From Arcobacter suis CECT 7833 (lineage in GTDB: Bacteria; Campylobacterota; Campylobacteria; Campylobacterales; Arcobacteraceae): 64,000 nucleotides of DNA. This document shows, piece by piece, positions 43,198 to 53,137 of the stretch (position 1 is its first letter; the number at the start of each line of letters is the position of its first letter). Both the position numbers and the translations under genes were made by a program. The notes below the pieces were generated by a model, which saw only the letters and a list, made by a program, of their open reading frames with translations, did no database searches and was not told the DNA's origin. The stretch is taken from assembly GCF_003544815.1 (NCBI RefSeq), contig NZ_CP032100.1, forward strand, positions 1,302,001 through 1,366,000, in the 5' to 3' direction.

Positions 43198-45438
43198 GTG
43201 AAAAATAAAGTCGTACTATTTTCTTTAGCTTGTGCAGCGGCACTAAGCGCAGATACAATAAAATCTATAGAATATAAAGATGTAAATAAGTTATCTCCAG
43301 AAATTTTAAATGAAACTTTATCAATGAAAGTTGGTCAAGAACTCAATAAAGATAAGTTAAATGATGCTGTACTTAAATTTTATAAGTATGGTTATTTCGA
43401 TGATATTACAGTTTTAAATGAAAATGGTAGTTTAAAATTTATATTCAAAGAAAAACCTTCAATAGCAAGTGTTGATATTAAAGGCTATAAATCTAGACCT
43501 GAAGATTTAGATATTGTTAGAAGTGCTATGAATTTAAAAAAAGGTGCTATGTATACTGAGAAAAGAGTAAAAGAAGCAAAAGAAAAACTTCTTAGTATGC
43601 TAGAAAGTGAAGGATTTATTAATTCAGTTGTTGAAACTGAAATTGAAAGAATCAATGAGCAATCATTAAAAGTTACTTTTAACGTAAATAAAGGTGATGA
43701 AATAATAATTAAAAAAGCTAATTATCATGGTGCAGACAAATTAGAACAAGATGATTTTGATCATGTAACTGCAAATAAAGAAATTGAATTTGCTTCTTGG
43801 TGGTTTGGACAAAATGATGGTGAAGTAAAAATTGACCAATTAAAGTATGATTCAAAAAGAATTAATGAATTATATTATGAAAAAGGTTATTTAGATGCTC
43901 AAGTAAAAGAACCTTTTTTAGACATAGATTTTGCTTCAAATCAAGCAAAATTAGACTTTTTTATAGCTGAAGGTGAAAAATATACTACTAGTGGTATAAA
44001 AATATACCTCGATTCAACTATTGTTGATCCTGAAACAATCTATCCTGAATTAAAATTAATTGTTGGAAATACTTTTAATATTAAAAAACTAAGAGCTGAT
44101 CAAGAATATATTAGAACTCAAGTTGCAGATAAAGGTTATGCTTTTGTTGATGTTAAATTTGATTTAATAAAAGATGAAAAAAATCAAAAAGTTGATGTTG
44201 TTTATAATGTAATTCCAGGGAAAAAAGTATACATCAACGATGTAAAAATATCTGGAAATACAAAAACTCTTGATAGAGTTGTAAGAAGAGATGTTTATTT
44301 AGCTCCAGGTGATTTATATAACTTAACGGACTTTAAAAGCTCAACTAATAAATTAAAAAGATCAAGATTCTATGAAAATGTAGTTATTGAAGAAAAAAGA
44401 GTTAGTGATGAAAAACTTGACATTATAGTAAAAGTTACAGAAGCAGCAACTGGTTCTTTAATGTTGGGTGGAGGTTATGGCTCTTACGATAAAATGATGG
44501 TTAATGGATCTATTAACGAAGCAAATATGTTTGGTTCAGGTTTAGGTTTAGGTCTAAGTGCAGATTTATCAGCAAGAAGCAGTAGATTTGAGTTAAGTTT
44601 AAAAAATCCAGCAATTAATGATAGTGATTATAATGGTGAAGTTGAAGTTCATAGTACTGAAGCAGAAATTAATAGAGATAAATATGATTCAAATATTGAT
44701 ACAAAAGGTTTCTCAGTTGCTATTGGAAAACAAATAGTTAGAGATTTATATGCTGGGGCTAGATATAGATTAGATTTTGTTACTGAAGATTATGATTATG
44801 ATGATATTTCGACAATAACTAATCCTTATAAATCACAAGATTATATTTCAAGTTCAATCACTCCTTATTTAAACTTTGATAATACAGATGATTTTTATTT
44901 CCCAAGAGAAGGTATAAAAGCTGGAACATCACTTGAATATGCTGGGGTTGGTGGAGATTCTAGATATTTAAAATCAACTACTTATGGAAAATATTTTTAT
45001 TCACTTGAAGATTTAGCTGAGCTTGATTGGGTTTTAAGATTAAAAACACAAATGAAAATTTTAGTTGACAATGGACAAATTAATCAAGGTGATTCATTAT
45101 ACCTTGGAGGAGCAAAAACATTAAGAGGATATAAATCTTATGCTTTCCCTCAAAATGAAAGTGGAGAAAGAGTAGATCCTTATAAAAATTTATGGGCTAA
45201 CTCTGTTGAAATGAGTTTTCCATTAATTCCAAGTGCTAAAATGAGATGGGGATTATTCTATGATTATGGGATGATAGGTCAAGATACATTTGATGATATT
45301 CAAAGATCAGGAACAGGAGCTTTACTTGAGTGGATTTCTCCAATGGGACCATTACAGTTAATATTCTCAAGAGCTCTTGATGATGAACCAGGTGATGATA
45401 CTTCTTCATTTGAATTCTCTTTGGGTTCTAGTTTTTAG
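43198..45438 (+). CDS. bamA: Outer membrane protein assembly factor BamA
   Basis: Inserts beta-barrel proteins into the outer membrane. Starting at GTG 43198, which has AAGGA at the right distance, gives a signal peptide (KNKVVLFSLACAAALSADT); ATG at 43180 is in frame but has no Shine-Dalgarno and overlaps a TATAAT. Five POTRA domains (about residues 20-420) contain the usual repeats (LKVTFNVNKGDEIIIKKANYHG, KVDVVYNVIPGKKVYINDVKISGNTKTLDRVVRRD), followed by the C-terminal barrel with the VRGY-like motif TLRGYKSYAFPQ. The last residues end in SSF. It is first in a run with mqnC and an M16-like gene. Confidence 0.93.
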   Translation: MKNKVVLFSLACAAALSADTIKSIEYKDVNKLSPEILNETLSMKVGQELNKDKLNDAVLKFYKYGYFDDITVLNENGSLKFIFKEKPSIASVDIKGYKSRPEDLDIVRSAMNLKKGAMYTEKRVKEAKEKLLSMLESEGFINSVVETEIERINEQSLKVTFNVNKGDEIIIKKANYHGADKLEQDDFDHVTANKEIEFASWWFGQNDGEVKIDQLKYDSKRINELYYEKGYLDAQVKEPFLDIDFASNQAKLDFFIAEGEKYTTSGIKIYLDSTIVDPETIYPELKLIVGNTFNIKKLRADQEYIRTQVADKGYAFVDVKFDLIKDEKNQKVDVVYNVIPGKKVYINDVKISGNTKTLDRVVRRDVYLAPGDLYNLTDFKSSTNKLKRSRFYENVVIEEKRVSDEKLDIIVKVTEAATGSLMLGGGYGSYDKMMVNGSINEANMFGSGLGLGLSADLSARSSRFELSLKNPAINDSDYNGEVEVHSTEAEINRDKYDSNIDTKGFSVAIGKQIVRDLYAGARYRLDFVTEDYDYDDISTITNPYKSQDYISSSITPYLNFDNTDDFYFPREGIKAGTSLEYAGVGGDSRYLKSTTYGKYFYSLEDLAELDWVLRLKTQMKILVDNGQINQGDSLYLGGAKTLRGYKSYAFPQNESGERVDPYKNLWANSVEMSFPLIPSAKMRWGLFYDYGMIGQDTFDDIQRSGTGALLEWISPMGPLQLIFSRALDDEPGDDTSSFEFSLGSSF

Positions 45439-46511
45439 TGGTTAAAACAATGAATATTGATAAAAGTAAGAGATTAACAAATAAAGATGCACTTGATTTA
45501 ATTAATAATGCATCTTTATTAGAATTAGGTGAATTAGCAACAAAAAGAAAAAATGAACTTCATCCTGATAGAACAACATCTTTTATAGTTGATAGAAATA
45601 TCAACTATACTAATGTTTGTTGGGTTGATTGCAAATTTTGTGCTTTTTATAGACATGGACGAGATGAAGATTCTTATGTTTTAAAATTTGATGAAATTGA
45701 TCAAAAAATTGATGAATTATTAGAAATTGGTGGAACACAAATCCTTTTTCAAGGGGGAGTTCATCCAAAACTAAAAATTGATTATTATGAAGAGTTAGTT
45801 GGACACATTCATAATAAATATCCACAAATTACAATTCATGGTTTTTCAGCAATTGAAATTAAATATATTGCTAAAGTATCAAAAATTTCTATTTTAGAAG
45901 TTTTAAAAAGACTTCAAGTAAAAGGTTTAAGTTCAATTCCAGGAGCTGGTGCGGAAATTTTAAGTGATAGAGTAAGAGACATTATTGCTCCAAATAAAAT
46001 GGACAGCCTTGAATGGATTGAAGTTCATGAATTAGCCCATTCAATTGGTATGAAAACAACAGCTACAATGATGTTTGGAACAGTTGAAACTGATGAAGAA
46101 ATTATTGAACATTGGGAACTTTTACGAAATCTACAAGATAAAACAGGTGGATTTAGAGCCTTTATTATGTGGTCTTTTCAAGGTGCAAATACACAATTAA
46201 AAGCAGAAATTCCAGATATCAAACCTCAATCTTCAAATAGATATTTAAGATTATTAGCAGTTGCAAGACTTTATTTAGATAATTTTAGAAATATGCAAAG
46301 TTCATGGGTAACACAAGGTTCTTATGTTGGACAATTGGCTTTAAAATTTGGAGCAAATGATTTAGGAAGTACGATGATGGAAGAAAATGTTGTAAAAGCA
46401 GCAGGAGCATCAAACAGAATGAATCAAGAAGAGATGATAAGACTTATAAAAGATATAGGTGAAAATCCTGCAAAAAGAAATACAGCTTACGAGATTTTAG
46501 AAAGGTTCTAA
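45438..46511 (+). CDS. mqnC: Cyclic dehypoxanthinyl futalosine synthase MqnC
   Basis: Radical SAM enzyme of the futalosine route to menaquinone. The iron-sulfur motif is C61, C65, C68 (NYTNVCWVDCKFCAFYR); GGTQILFQGGVHPKLKIDYYEEL and GLSSIPGAGAEILSDRVRDIIAP follow, the typical MqnC pattern, distinct from MqnE. The start could be GTG at 45438, overlapping the bamA stop by one base, or ATG at 45450; neither has a clear Shine-Dalgarno. The futalosine pathway is the normal menaquinone route in Campylobacterota. Confidence 0.92.
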   Translation: MVKTMNIDKSKRLTNKDALDLINNASLLELGELATKRKNELHPDRTTSFIVDRNINYTNVCWVDCKFCAFYRHGRDEDSYVLKFDEIDQKIDELLEIGGTQILFQGGVHPKLKIDYYEELVGHIHNKYPQITIHGFSAIEIKYIAKVSKISILEVLKRLQVKGLSSIPGAGAEILSDRVRDIIAPNKMDSLEWIEVHELAHSIGMKTTATMMFGTVETDEEIIEHWELLRNLQDKTGGFRAFIMWSFQGANTQLKAEIPDIKPQSSNRYLRLLAVARLYLDNFRNMQSSWVTQGSYVGQLALKFGANDLGSTMMEENVVKAAGASNRMNQEEMIRLIKDIGENPAKRNTAYEILERF

Positions 46512-46516
46512 ATCTA

Positions 46517-47809
46517 ATGAAAATAAAATATTATTTTTTATTCATCCTCTTAATATTACAAGGAAATTTAATGAGTGCTACAATAAAGCATATTGATATA
46601 AAAGGTGTACAAATACCTGTAATTTTTGAAGAACAAAAAGCTTTACCGATTTTAAATTTACAATTGGTTTTTCAAAACTCAGGATATATTCAGGACAAAA
46701 ATAAAAGTGGTTTAGTAAATCTTTCTTCAAAACTTTTAAACGAAGGAACAAAAGAGTTAGGAGCTACTAAATTTGCAGAAAAATTAGAAGAAAATGCAAT
46801 TTCTTTAGCAACTTCAAATGGTTTTGAAACTTTTGTTATAGAGTTATCAAATTTAAAAGAACAATCAAAAAAAGGAATTGAACTTTTAACAGCACTTTTA
46901 AAATCACCAAATTATTCACAAGATACTTTAAACAAGTTAAAAACTATGCAAATAGGTTCGTTAAAAAGAAAAGAAAATGATTTTGATTATGTATCAAATA
47001 ACCAATTAAAATCAATACTATTTAAAGGAACATCTCTTGAAAATCCAGCTTCTGGAACAATTGAATCTATTTCTAACATTGAATTAAAAGATATAGAAAA
47101 CTTTATAACTCAAACTGTTTGTTTAGAAAATTTAATTATTGTTGCTGGTGGAGATTATGAATTAAAAGAATTTGAAAAATTAGTAAAACCTTTTTTAGAA
47201 ACATTAAATGTTGGTAAAAAAGTTGAATTAGAAAAAGTAAATTTTACTTCTAAAAAAGAAGAAACAATATTAATAAAAGACACTCAACAAGCTTATATCT
47301 ATTTTGGAAGTTCTTTTAATATTGATTCTAAAGATGAAGAAAATTATAAAGCAAAAGTAGCATCATTTATTTTAGGTGGTTCTGGTTTTGGTTCAAGATT
47401 AATGGAAGAAATAAGAGTAAAAAGAGGATTAGCTTATAGTGCTTATGGTTCTATTTCTATAAATAAATCTCATTCGTATTTTAATGGTTATTTACAAACA
47501 AAAAATGAAACTTCAGATGAAGCTAAAAAATTAGTTGGAGAAATAATTGAAGATTTTGTTAAAAATGGTGTAACTCAAGATGAATTAAGTGCTGCTAAAA
47601 ACTTTTTAACAGGAAGTGAACCTTTAAGAAATGAAACATTATCTCAACGATTAAGCAGAGCATTTACGCTATATTATAGAGGTTTAGAACCAGATTATTC
47701 AAAAAAAGAATTAGAAAAAATTCAAACTTTAGAATTAACTGATTTAAATAACTATATAAAATCTCACAGTGAAATTAACAATTTAACATTTTCAATAGTA
47801 AGGAAATAA
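46517..47809 (+). CDS. M16-like peptidase protein lacking the zinc motif
   Basis: A 430-aa exported protein (signal peptide [20 protein letters not shown]). The M16 fold is visible: [20 protein letters not shown] at the start, [29 protein letters not shown], and a C-terminal domain with [23 protein letters not shown]. The HxxEH zinc site that should lie near SSKLLNEGT (about 72-80) is absent, so it is likely the non-catalytic partner of a heteromeric M16 protease. RxxxGLAYS is kept, as in such partners. The active subunit is not in this window. Confidence 0.82.
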   Translation: MKIKYYFLFILLILQGNLMSATIKHIDIKGVQIPVIFEEQKALPILNLQLVFQNSGYIQDKNKSGLVNLSSKLLNEGTKELGATKFAEKLEENAISLATSNGFETFVIELSNLKEQSKKGIELLTALLKSPNYSQDTLNKLKTMQIGSLKRKENDFDYVSNNQLKSILFKGTSLENPASGTIESISNIELKDIENFITQTVCLENLIIVAGGDYELKEFEKLVKPFLETLNVGKKVELEKVNFTSKKEETILIKDTQQAYIYFGSSFNIDSKDEENYKAKVASFILGGSGFGSRLMEEIRVKRGLAYSAYGSISINKSHSYFNGYLQTKNETSDEAKKLVGEIIEDFVKNGVTQDELSAAKNFLTGSEPLRNETLSQRLSRAFTLYYRGLEPDYSKKELEKIQTLELTDLNNYIKSHSEINNLTFSIVRK

Positions 47810-47811
47810 TT

Positions 47812-49095
47812 TTGTTAAGATTTGCACCAAGTCCAACAGAAGATATGCATATTGGTAACCTAAGAGTTGCTATTTTTAACTATATTGTGTCAAAACAATT
47901 AAATGAAGATTTAATTATTAGAATTGAAGATACAGATGTTGAAAGAAATATTGAAGGAAAAGATAAAGAAGTTTTAGAAATTCTAAATCTTTTCTCAATA
48001 GAGTATAAAAGTGTTATGTATCAAAGTGATTCATTGAAATATCACCAAAAAATGGCACTTCAACTTATGACTCAAAAAAAAGCCTATGCTTGTTTTTGTT
48101 CTGATACAAAATTAGATGAATTAAAAGAAGAATCTATAAAAGATGGAAAAACATTTAGATATGATGGATTTTGTGAAACATTAAGCGATGAAACAGTTTT
48201 AAATACAAATGCTCCGTTTACAGTAAGAATTAAAAAACCAGAGCATAATATAAAATTTACTGATTTACTAAAAGGTAATTTTGATTATACACCTTTTGAT
48301 GTTGATTCTTTTATTATTTTAAGACAAGATAAAACTCCAACATATAATTATGCTTGTGCGGTTGATGATATGATTATGGATATTTCAATTATTATTCGAA
48401 GTGAAGATCATGTTTCAAATACTCCAAAACAGATACATATTAGAGAATCTTTAGGTTATACAAAAGAGATAAAATATGTACATTTACCAGTTATTTTAGA
48501 TGCTTTGACTGGTGAAAATGATGTAAGTTCTGTAAAATGGCTTATTGATGAAGGTTTTTTACCAAGTGCAATTGCAAATTATTTAGTCTTAATAGGAAAT
48601 AAAACTCCAACTGAAATATTTAGCCTTGAAGAAGCAATTGAATGGTTTAAGATAGAAAATATCTCAAGTAGTGCTGTAAAATTTGATATTGATAAACTAA
48701 GATTTATAAATAAAAAACATTTAGAAACTATTGATGATATGAGATTATCAAAAATTTTAGGTTTTGCTGATGCTGATATTGGAAAACTTGCAAAAAATTT
48801 CCTTGAAGAAGTAAATACTATAAAAGAAATAAAAGAAAAAATTGCTTTAATCTTTGCACCAAAAACTTCACTTGCAGGTTTTGAAGAAGAGTGTTTAAAA
48901 CTAAAAGAGTGTTTAAAAACAGCACCATTTTTTGATGATTTTGAAGAATTAAAAAAATATATTACAGAAAAAACATCTTTAAAAGAACAATTAACTAAAC
49001 CTTTAAAATATGTTTTAACAGGTGCGAATGATGGAGTAAATATTTCAGATATTTATCCATTAATTAAAAATTATTTAGGAGAAATTATAAAATGA
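47812..49095 (+). CDS. gltX: Glutamyl-tRNA synthetase (GltX2-like)
   Basis: Charges tRNA with glutamate; Campylobacterota often have two copies, one for tRNA-Gln. The 427 residues show [22 protein letters not shown] (HIGH-type motif, with E instead of G before D), [16 protein letters not shown], and [33 protein letters not shown]. The KMSKS position should be near residue 242, but the sequence there is [17 protein letters not shown], with neither K-M/L-S-K nor a similar loop. Start is TTG with AAGGA. The C-terminal anticodon-binding domain appears normal. Confidence 0.88.
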   Translation: MLRFAPSPTEDMHIGNLRVAIFNYIVSKQLNEDLIIRIEDTDVERNIEGKDKEVLEILNLFSIEYKSVMYQSDSLKYHQKMALQLMTQKKAYACFCSDTKLDELKEESIKDGKTFRYDGFCETLSDETVLNTNAPFTVRIKKPEHNIKFTDLLKGNFDYTPFDVDSFIILRQDKTPTYNYACAVDDMIMDISIIIRSEDHVSNTPKQIHIRESLGYTKEIKYVHLPVILDALTGENDVSSVKWLIDEGFLPSAIANYLVLIGNKTPTEIFSLEEAIEWFKIENISSSAVKFDIDKLRFINKKHLETIDDMRLSKILGFADADIGKLAKNFLEEVNTIKEIKEKIALIFAPKTSLAGFEEECLKLKECLKTAPFFDDFEELKKYITEKTSLKEQLTKPLKYVLTGANDGVNISDIYPLIKNYLGEIIK

Positions 49096-49364
49096 TAGAT
49101 GCATTATTAAGTTCTGTATTTACGGTTGTTTTAAGTATTATATTTTTATATAAGTGGGTTATTATTATTTCAGCTATTTTATCATGGGTTAAACCAGATC
49201 CATATAATCCAATAGTTCAAATGCTTTATAGATTAACAGAACCTGCCTATGCTCTAATTAGAAGATATATTCCAACAGTTTTTGGTGGAATGGATTTAGC
49301 ACCAATTATTTTAATTTTTGCATTAATATTTTTAGAAACTTTTTTAAAAAATATATTATTTTAA
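49092..49364 (+). CDS. YggT-family membrane protein
   Basis: A 90-aa protein with two hydrophobic segments ([25 protein letters not shown] and [20 protein letters not shown]) around the conserved loop [29 protein letters not shown], the YggT signature. The family is linked to osmotic shock tolerance and cell-division placement, but its exact function is unclear. It overlaps gltX by 4 nt (ATGA), so it is translated together with it. Confidence 0.88.
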   Translation: MIDALLSSVFTVVLSIIFLYKWVIIISAILSWVKPDPYNPIVQMLYRLTEPAYALIRRYIPTVFGGMDLAPIILIFALIFLETFLKNILF

Positions 49365-49379
49365 TATTATTCTTTGTCT

Positions 49380-51038
49380 ATGAAAAAACTTTTATTTAGT
49401 GTTAGTGTAATTTTTTTATTTAATATATCTGTAAGTGCCTCGATAAACACTACAGATATGTTTAAAGAAGATTTTAAAGTTACTATAGAATGGCTTGAAC
49501 AAAAACCAAAATCCCATGCAAAAGATTTCTTTATTCTTCAATATTTAGAACAAGATGATATATCCATAGAAGAAGCAAAAATAGCTTATAGTATGGCTAA
49601 CGAATCAAATACTACTGTTAAAAAAGTTTATAATAAAAAATTTAAAACTTTACCTCCTGAAGAGTTAAAATGTTATAGAGCTTCAATTGAACAATTAAAA
49701 AAAGAAGATTCAAAATGTATTGCTTTAGGATTATCTTTGATTGAAGCTACTGAAATTTCAAAAAATGATTTAAACTTTTTTATTAATAAACTCGATGCCT
49801 ACCCTACTTTAAAAAAAGATTTACAAATTATTGCATCTGATAATCCTTTTTATTCTTTGATTAATTCAGATATAGATAGATTTTTTAGATTATTTTTTGA
49901 TTTAAATAAAGAATATAGAAGCAAATTTTTCAACAAATCTTTAAATCAAGAATTAGTAGATAAAATTGCAAAAAGTAAAAATTTTGAAAGATTTCTTCGA
50001 TATGTAATTTATGATACGAGTTTAACTAATTTACAAAAATCACTTTTAAGTATAGAAAATAATCCCGAAATGACTTCTGAAAATCTATTTTCACTGGGAA
50101 TTAATGCTGTAAATAACAATAATTTAAATATTGCATTAAAATTTTTTAATGAAGCAAATAAAAAATCTTATTTAAAAACACATAAAGATAAATCACTATA
50201 TTGGCTTTATTTATTAACACAAAATCAGTTATATCTTGAAGAATTAGCTTTAAGTTGGGATAATAATATATATTCATTGTATGCTAAAGAATTACTCAAT
50301 GTAGAAATCGACAATATTGAGTTTAGTATTCCACTAAAAAATACAAAGTCATCGTTTAATATATATGACCCTTTTGAATGGATGAAGGTTTTAGATGATA
50401 CAAAAAAGAATTTTGATGAACAAAAATTACAAAAATATGAAAATTTATTTTCAGATGATAGTACATTAGCTCATCATGCATTTATTTTAGAAAGATTTAC
50501 AAAATATAAAAAACAATATTTTATTACGCCCTATAGAAATATCGTAAAAAATTATGATGTAGATAAACAAGTATTGATTTATTCAATAGCAAGACAAGAA
50601 AGCCATTTTATCCCTTCATCTATTTCATTTTCATCTGCTCAAGGTGTGATGCAAATCATGCCATTTTTATCGTCAGATATTGCAAAAAAACTAAATGAAA
50701 ACTACAATGTTTATGAACAATTTATTCCAAATATTAATATAAGATATGGAAGTTATCATTTAGATGATTTAATGAAACAATTTAATAATAATCCTCTATT
50801 TATGGCTTATGCTTATAATGGTGGGGCTGGATATACAAAAACTCAACTAAAAAAAGGTCTATTTGCTAAAAAAAATAGATTTGAACCTTTTTTAAGTATG
50901 GAATTAATCTCTTTTGCAGAAACAAGAGAATATGGAAAAAAAGTGTTAGCTAACTATTACATTTATAATAATTACTTAAATAGTGAAAATAGAATTGATT
51001 TATCGACTATTTTTCAAAATTTAATAGAGCCGAATTAG
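49380..51038 (+). CDS. slt: Soluble lytic murein transglycosylase
   Basis: Periplasmic enzyme cleaving peptidoglycan glycan strands. A signal peptide (KKLLFSVSVIFLFNISVSA) starts at ATG 49380; TTG at 49374 is in frame but less likely. The long N-terminal helical superhelix (about 30-390) is followed by the catalytic SLT domain: YSIARQESHFIPSSISFSSAQGVMQIMPF (about 402-430, catalytic E in RQES), and MAYAYNGGAGYTKTQLKKG. Length 552 aa. Its 3' end overlaps the convergent lipoprotein gene by 32 bp. Confidence 0.9.
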   Translation: MKKLLFSVSVIFLFNISVSASINTTDMFKEDFKVTIEWLEQKPKSHAKDFFILQYLEQDDISIEEAKIAYSMANESNTTVKKVYNKKFKTLPPEELKCYRASIEQLKKEDSKCIALGLSLIEATEISKNDLNFFINKLDAYPTLKKDLQIIASDNPFYSLINSDIDRFFRLFFDLNKEYRSKFFNKSLNQELVDKIAKSKNFERFLRYVIYDTSLTNLQKSLLSIENNPEMTSENLFSLGINAVNNNNLNIALKFFNEANKKSYLKTHKDKSLYWLYLLTQNQLYLEELALSWDNNIYSLYAKELLNVEIDNIEFSIPLKNTKSSFNIYDPFEWMKVLDDTKKNFDEQKLQKYENLFSDDSTLAHHAFILERFTKYKKQYFITPYRNIVKNYDVDKQVLIYSIARQESHFIPSSISFSSAQGVMQIMPFLSSDIAKKLNENYNVYEQFIPNINIRYGSYHLDDLMKQFNNNPLFMAYAYNGGAGYTKTQLKKGLFAKKNRFEPFLSMELISFAETREYGKKVLANYYIYNNYLNSENRIDLSTIFQNLIEPN

Positions 51039-51489
51039 AACCTTGATCTTTTAATTTGATTGTTAAATTATAAACATCTTGGCTAGTAAATTTTACTAAA
51101 TAATATTTTCCCCAATTGTTTTTTAACATCAAACTTTTAAAGTTTTCACTATCTTTTTCAACTTTTTCAACTGAAATTGGCTCTATTTCATTTAAGAAAA
51201 ATGAATATTTGTTTTCAAAAATATCTTGTGATTCTTTATTCGTAAAATAAACTGAAACTAGAAATAATTCTTCATTTGTATCAGAAATTTTCTTATCAAC
51301 TTTATTTAAATAAGTTGCCCAAAAAATAACATCTACTTCATTCTCTTTTGTTAAAATATCTGTTTTTTTAGTGTATTGAACACCTTTCGTTTCAATTTCA
51401 TCTTTTTCAAAATATTTAAATGCATTATTTTTTGAACTACAAGAAACAAAAAAAAGTGAAATAAATATTAGGAATAATATTTTATACAT
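51007..51489 (-). CDS. Predicted lipoprotein, unknown function
   Basis: A 160-aa protein with a lipoprotein signal: YKILFLIFISLFFVSCSSKNN, lipobox FVSC with Cys17. The mature part is acidic and probably periplasmic (VDVIFWATYLNKVDKKI, EELFLVSVYFTNKESQDIFENKYSFFL). Family not recognised. It overlaps slt tail to tail by 32 bp and is divergent from mobB. Confidence 0.8.
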   Translation of the reverse strand: MYKILFLIFISLFFVSCSSKNNAFKYFEKDEIETKGVQYTKKTDILTKENEVDVIFWATYLNKVDKKISDTNEELFLVSVYFTNKESQDIFENKYSFFLNEIEPISVEKVEKDSENFKSLMLKNNWGKYYLVKFTSQDVYNLTIKLKDQGSNSALLNFEK

Positions 51490-51565
51490 AAACTCTCCAA
51501 AGCTTTAAATAGTAATTATTGTACATTAAAATAACTTTAACAATCATTTAGATAAAATCCAACCT

Positions 51566-52063
51566 ATGAATAAAAAAAGATTAGTAGTAGCCTTCTCCGG
51601 TCCTTCAAATAGTGGTAAAACAACTGCTATTGTAAAAGTTGCAAGTATTCTTAATGATGGTGGATTTAAAGTTTGTATTATTAAACATGATCCAAAAGAT
51701 AAAGCCGTTTTTGATAGAGAAGGAAAAGATTCTTTTAAATTCTCTCAAACTGGTGCTGATGTTGCAGTTGTAAGCCCAAATAAAACAACTTTATTTAAAA
51801 AAAATTCATCAACAATAGATGAAATGATTGAATTATTTCAGGATTTTGATTATTTGTTAGTTGAGGGTTTGAAAACTCTTGAAATACCTAGAATTTCTAT
51901 TTTTAGAGATAGATTGGACGAGAGTTATTTTAGTGTTTCAAATGCAATTGCTTGTGATGAAACAATAGATAATAGTGAAATTCCTGATGGTATTGATATA
52001 TTAGATTTAAACAATCCAGAAGAGATAATCTTATGGATTAATAAAAATGCAAAGAGAGTATAA
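51566..52063 (+). CDS. mobB: Molybdopterin-guanine dinucleotide synthesis protein MobB
   Basis: GTP-binding accessory protein for molybdenum cofactor maturation. The 165 residues have a P-loop [19 protein letters not shown] (about 8-26), [35 protein letters not shown], which is the MobB signature, and [19 protein letters not shown]. The leader is short, with TAAAAT at about 51553-51558 as a likely -10. It is followed, with a short overlap or adjoining, by fbp. Confidence 0.9.
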   Translation: MNKKRLVVAFSGPSNSGKTTAIVKVASILNDGGFKVCIIKHDPKDKAVFDREGKDSFKFSQTGADVAVVSPNKTTLFKKNSSTIDEMIELFQDFDYLLVEGLKTLEIPRISIFRDRLDESYFSVSNAIACDETIDNSEIPDGIDILDLNNPEEIILWINKNAKRV

Positions 52064-52064
52064 A

Positions 52065-52907
52065 ATGCAAGAAATTATAAAAGCAATTGAAGAATCAGCA
52101 ATTAAAATAAGAGATTTAATTCAAACTGGTGATACTGGAAAAAGCGAACATGAAAATTCAACTGGTGATACACAACTAAAACTTGATATTGCAAGTGATG
52201 AAATTATTGAAAATATTTTTAAAAAAATTCCAACAATCAAAGCAATTGTAAGTGAAGAACAAGAAGCAATTGTAAATTTACATGAAAATGGTAATTATTT
52301 AATAGCTTATGATCCACTTGATGGTTCTTCTTTAGTTGATGTAAATCTTTCTGTTGGTTCTATTTTTGGTATTTATGAAAATGAATTTAATGCACAAAAT
52401 ATAGTTGCATCAGTTTATGTTGTATTTGGTCCAAGAGTTGAAATGGTTGTTACGACTGACGATGTTAAAATGTATAGACTTTTAAATAATGAATTTAAAT
52501 TTATTCAAAATATTAAACTAAATGAAAAAGGTAAATTAAATGCACCAGGTTCAACACAAAACTGTTGGGCACCTTTTCACAAACAATTAATTGACGATAT
52601 TTTTAACGATGGTTATAGATTAAGATATTCTGGTGGAATGGTTCCTGATTTACACCAAATTTTATTAAAAGGTGGAGGATTATTTTCATATCCTGGAACT
52701 AGTGACAAACCAAAAGGAAAATTAAGACAATTATTTGAGGTATTTCCTTTTGCTTTAACTTATGAAAAAGCTGGTGGTGGTGCAGTTGATGGATTTAAAA
52801 GAGTTTTAGAAGTACAAACTACTCATATTCATGATACAACTCCATGTTTTTTTGGTTCAAATAATGAAATACAAAGAGTTTTAGAAGTTTATAAAAAAAA
52901 TGGCTAA
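52065..52907 (+). CDS. fbp: Fructose-1,6-bisphosphatase, class I
   Basis: Gluconeogenic enzyme converting fructose-1,6-bisphosphate to fructose-6-phosphate. The metal-binding loop [23 protein letters not shown], preceded by VSEEQEAIV, and the substrate part [25 protein letters not shown] and [23 protein letters not shown] are intact. ATG at 52065, 6 nt after a purine-rich AAAGAGAG, is preferred over ATG at 52047, which would overlap mobB and add 6 residues. 280 aa. Confidence 0.93.
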   Translation: MQEIIKAIEESAIKIRDLIQTGDTGKSEHENSTGDTQLKLDIASDEIIENIFKKIPTIKAIVSEEQEAIVNLHENGNYLIAYDPLDGSSLVDVNLSVGSIFGIYENEFNAQNIVASVYVVFGPRVEMVVTTDDVKMYRLLNNEFKFIQNIKLNEKGKLNAPGSTQNCWAPFHKQLIDDIFNDGYRLRYSGGMVPDLHQILLKGGGLFSYPGTSDKPKGKLRQLFEVFPFALTYEKAGGGAVDGFKRVLEVQTTHIHDTTPCFFGSNNEIQRVLEVYKKNG

Positions 52908-53106
52908 TCACGAAGATATAGTTATTGATGAATGGGATATAAAACTAGATGAAAAGATAGTTGAATTAAAAACTTGTCAAGAATCTAATAGTTTAAAAAC
53001 TTGTTCAGATTGTAATAAGTTTTTTGAGTGTGAATTAAGAAAGAAGTATGTAATAGCCGTTTATGAATCTATGAATAAAGGTGCTGGCGGTGGATTTGAA
53101 TTTTAA
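52900..53106 (+). CDS. Small cysteine-containing protein, unknown
   Basis: A 68-aa protein of unknown function. It has four cysteines in a C-x8-C-x2-C-x5-C pattern ([26 protein letters not shown]), which would suit binding of zinc or another metal, and a glycine-rich end ([10 protein letters not shown]). It overlaps fbp by 8 nt and ends 31 nt before metG, so it is cotranscribed with these genes. Confidence 0.75.
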   Translation: MANHEDIVIDEWDIKLDEKIVELKTCQESNSLKTCSDCNKFFECELRKKYVIAVYESMNKGAGGGFEF

Positions 53107-53137
53107 TATAATTATAAAAAAGAAAAAAGAGGTAATA

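Noticed and set aside
53081-53137. N-terminal extension of metG
   Set aside because: The 19 extra codons from a TTG have no similarity to methionyl-tRNA synthetases and overlap the end of the 68-aa gene; AGAGG with ATG at 53138 is the better start.
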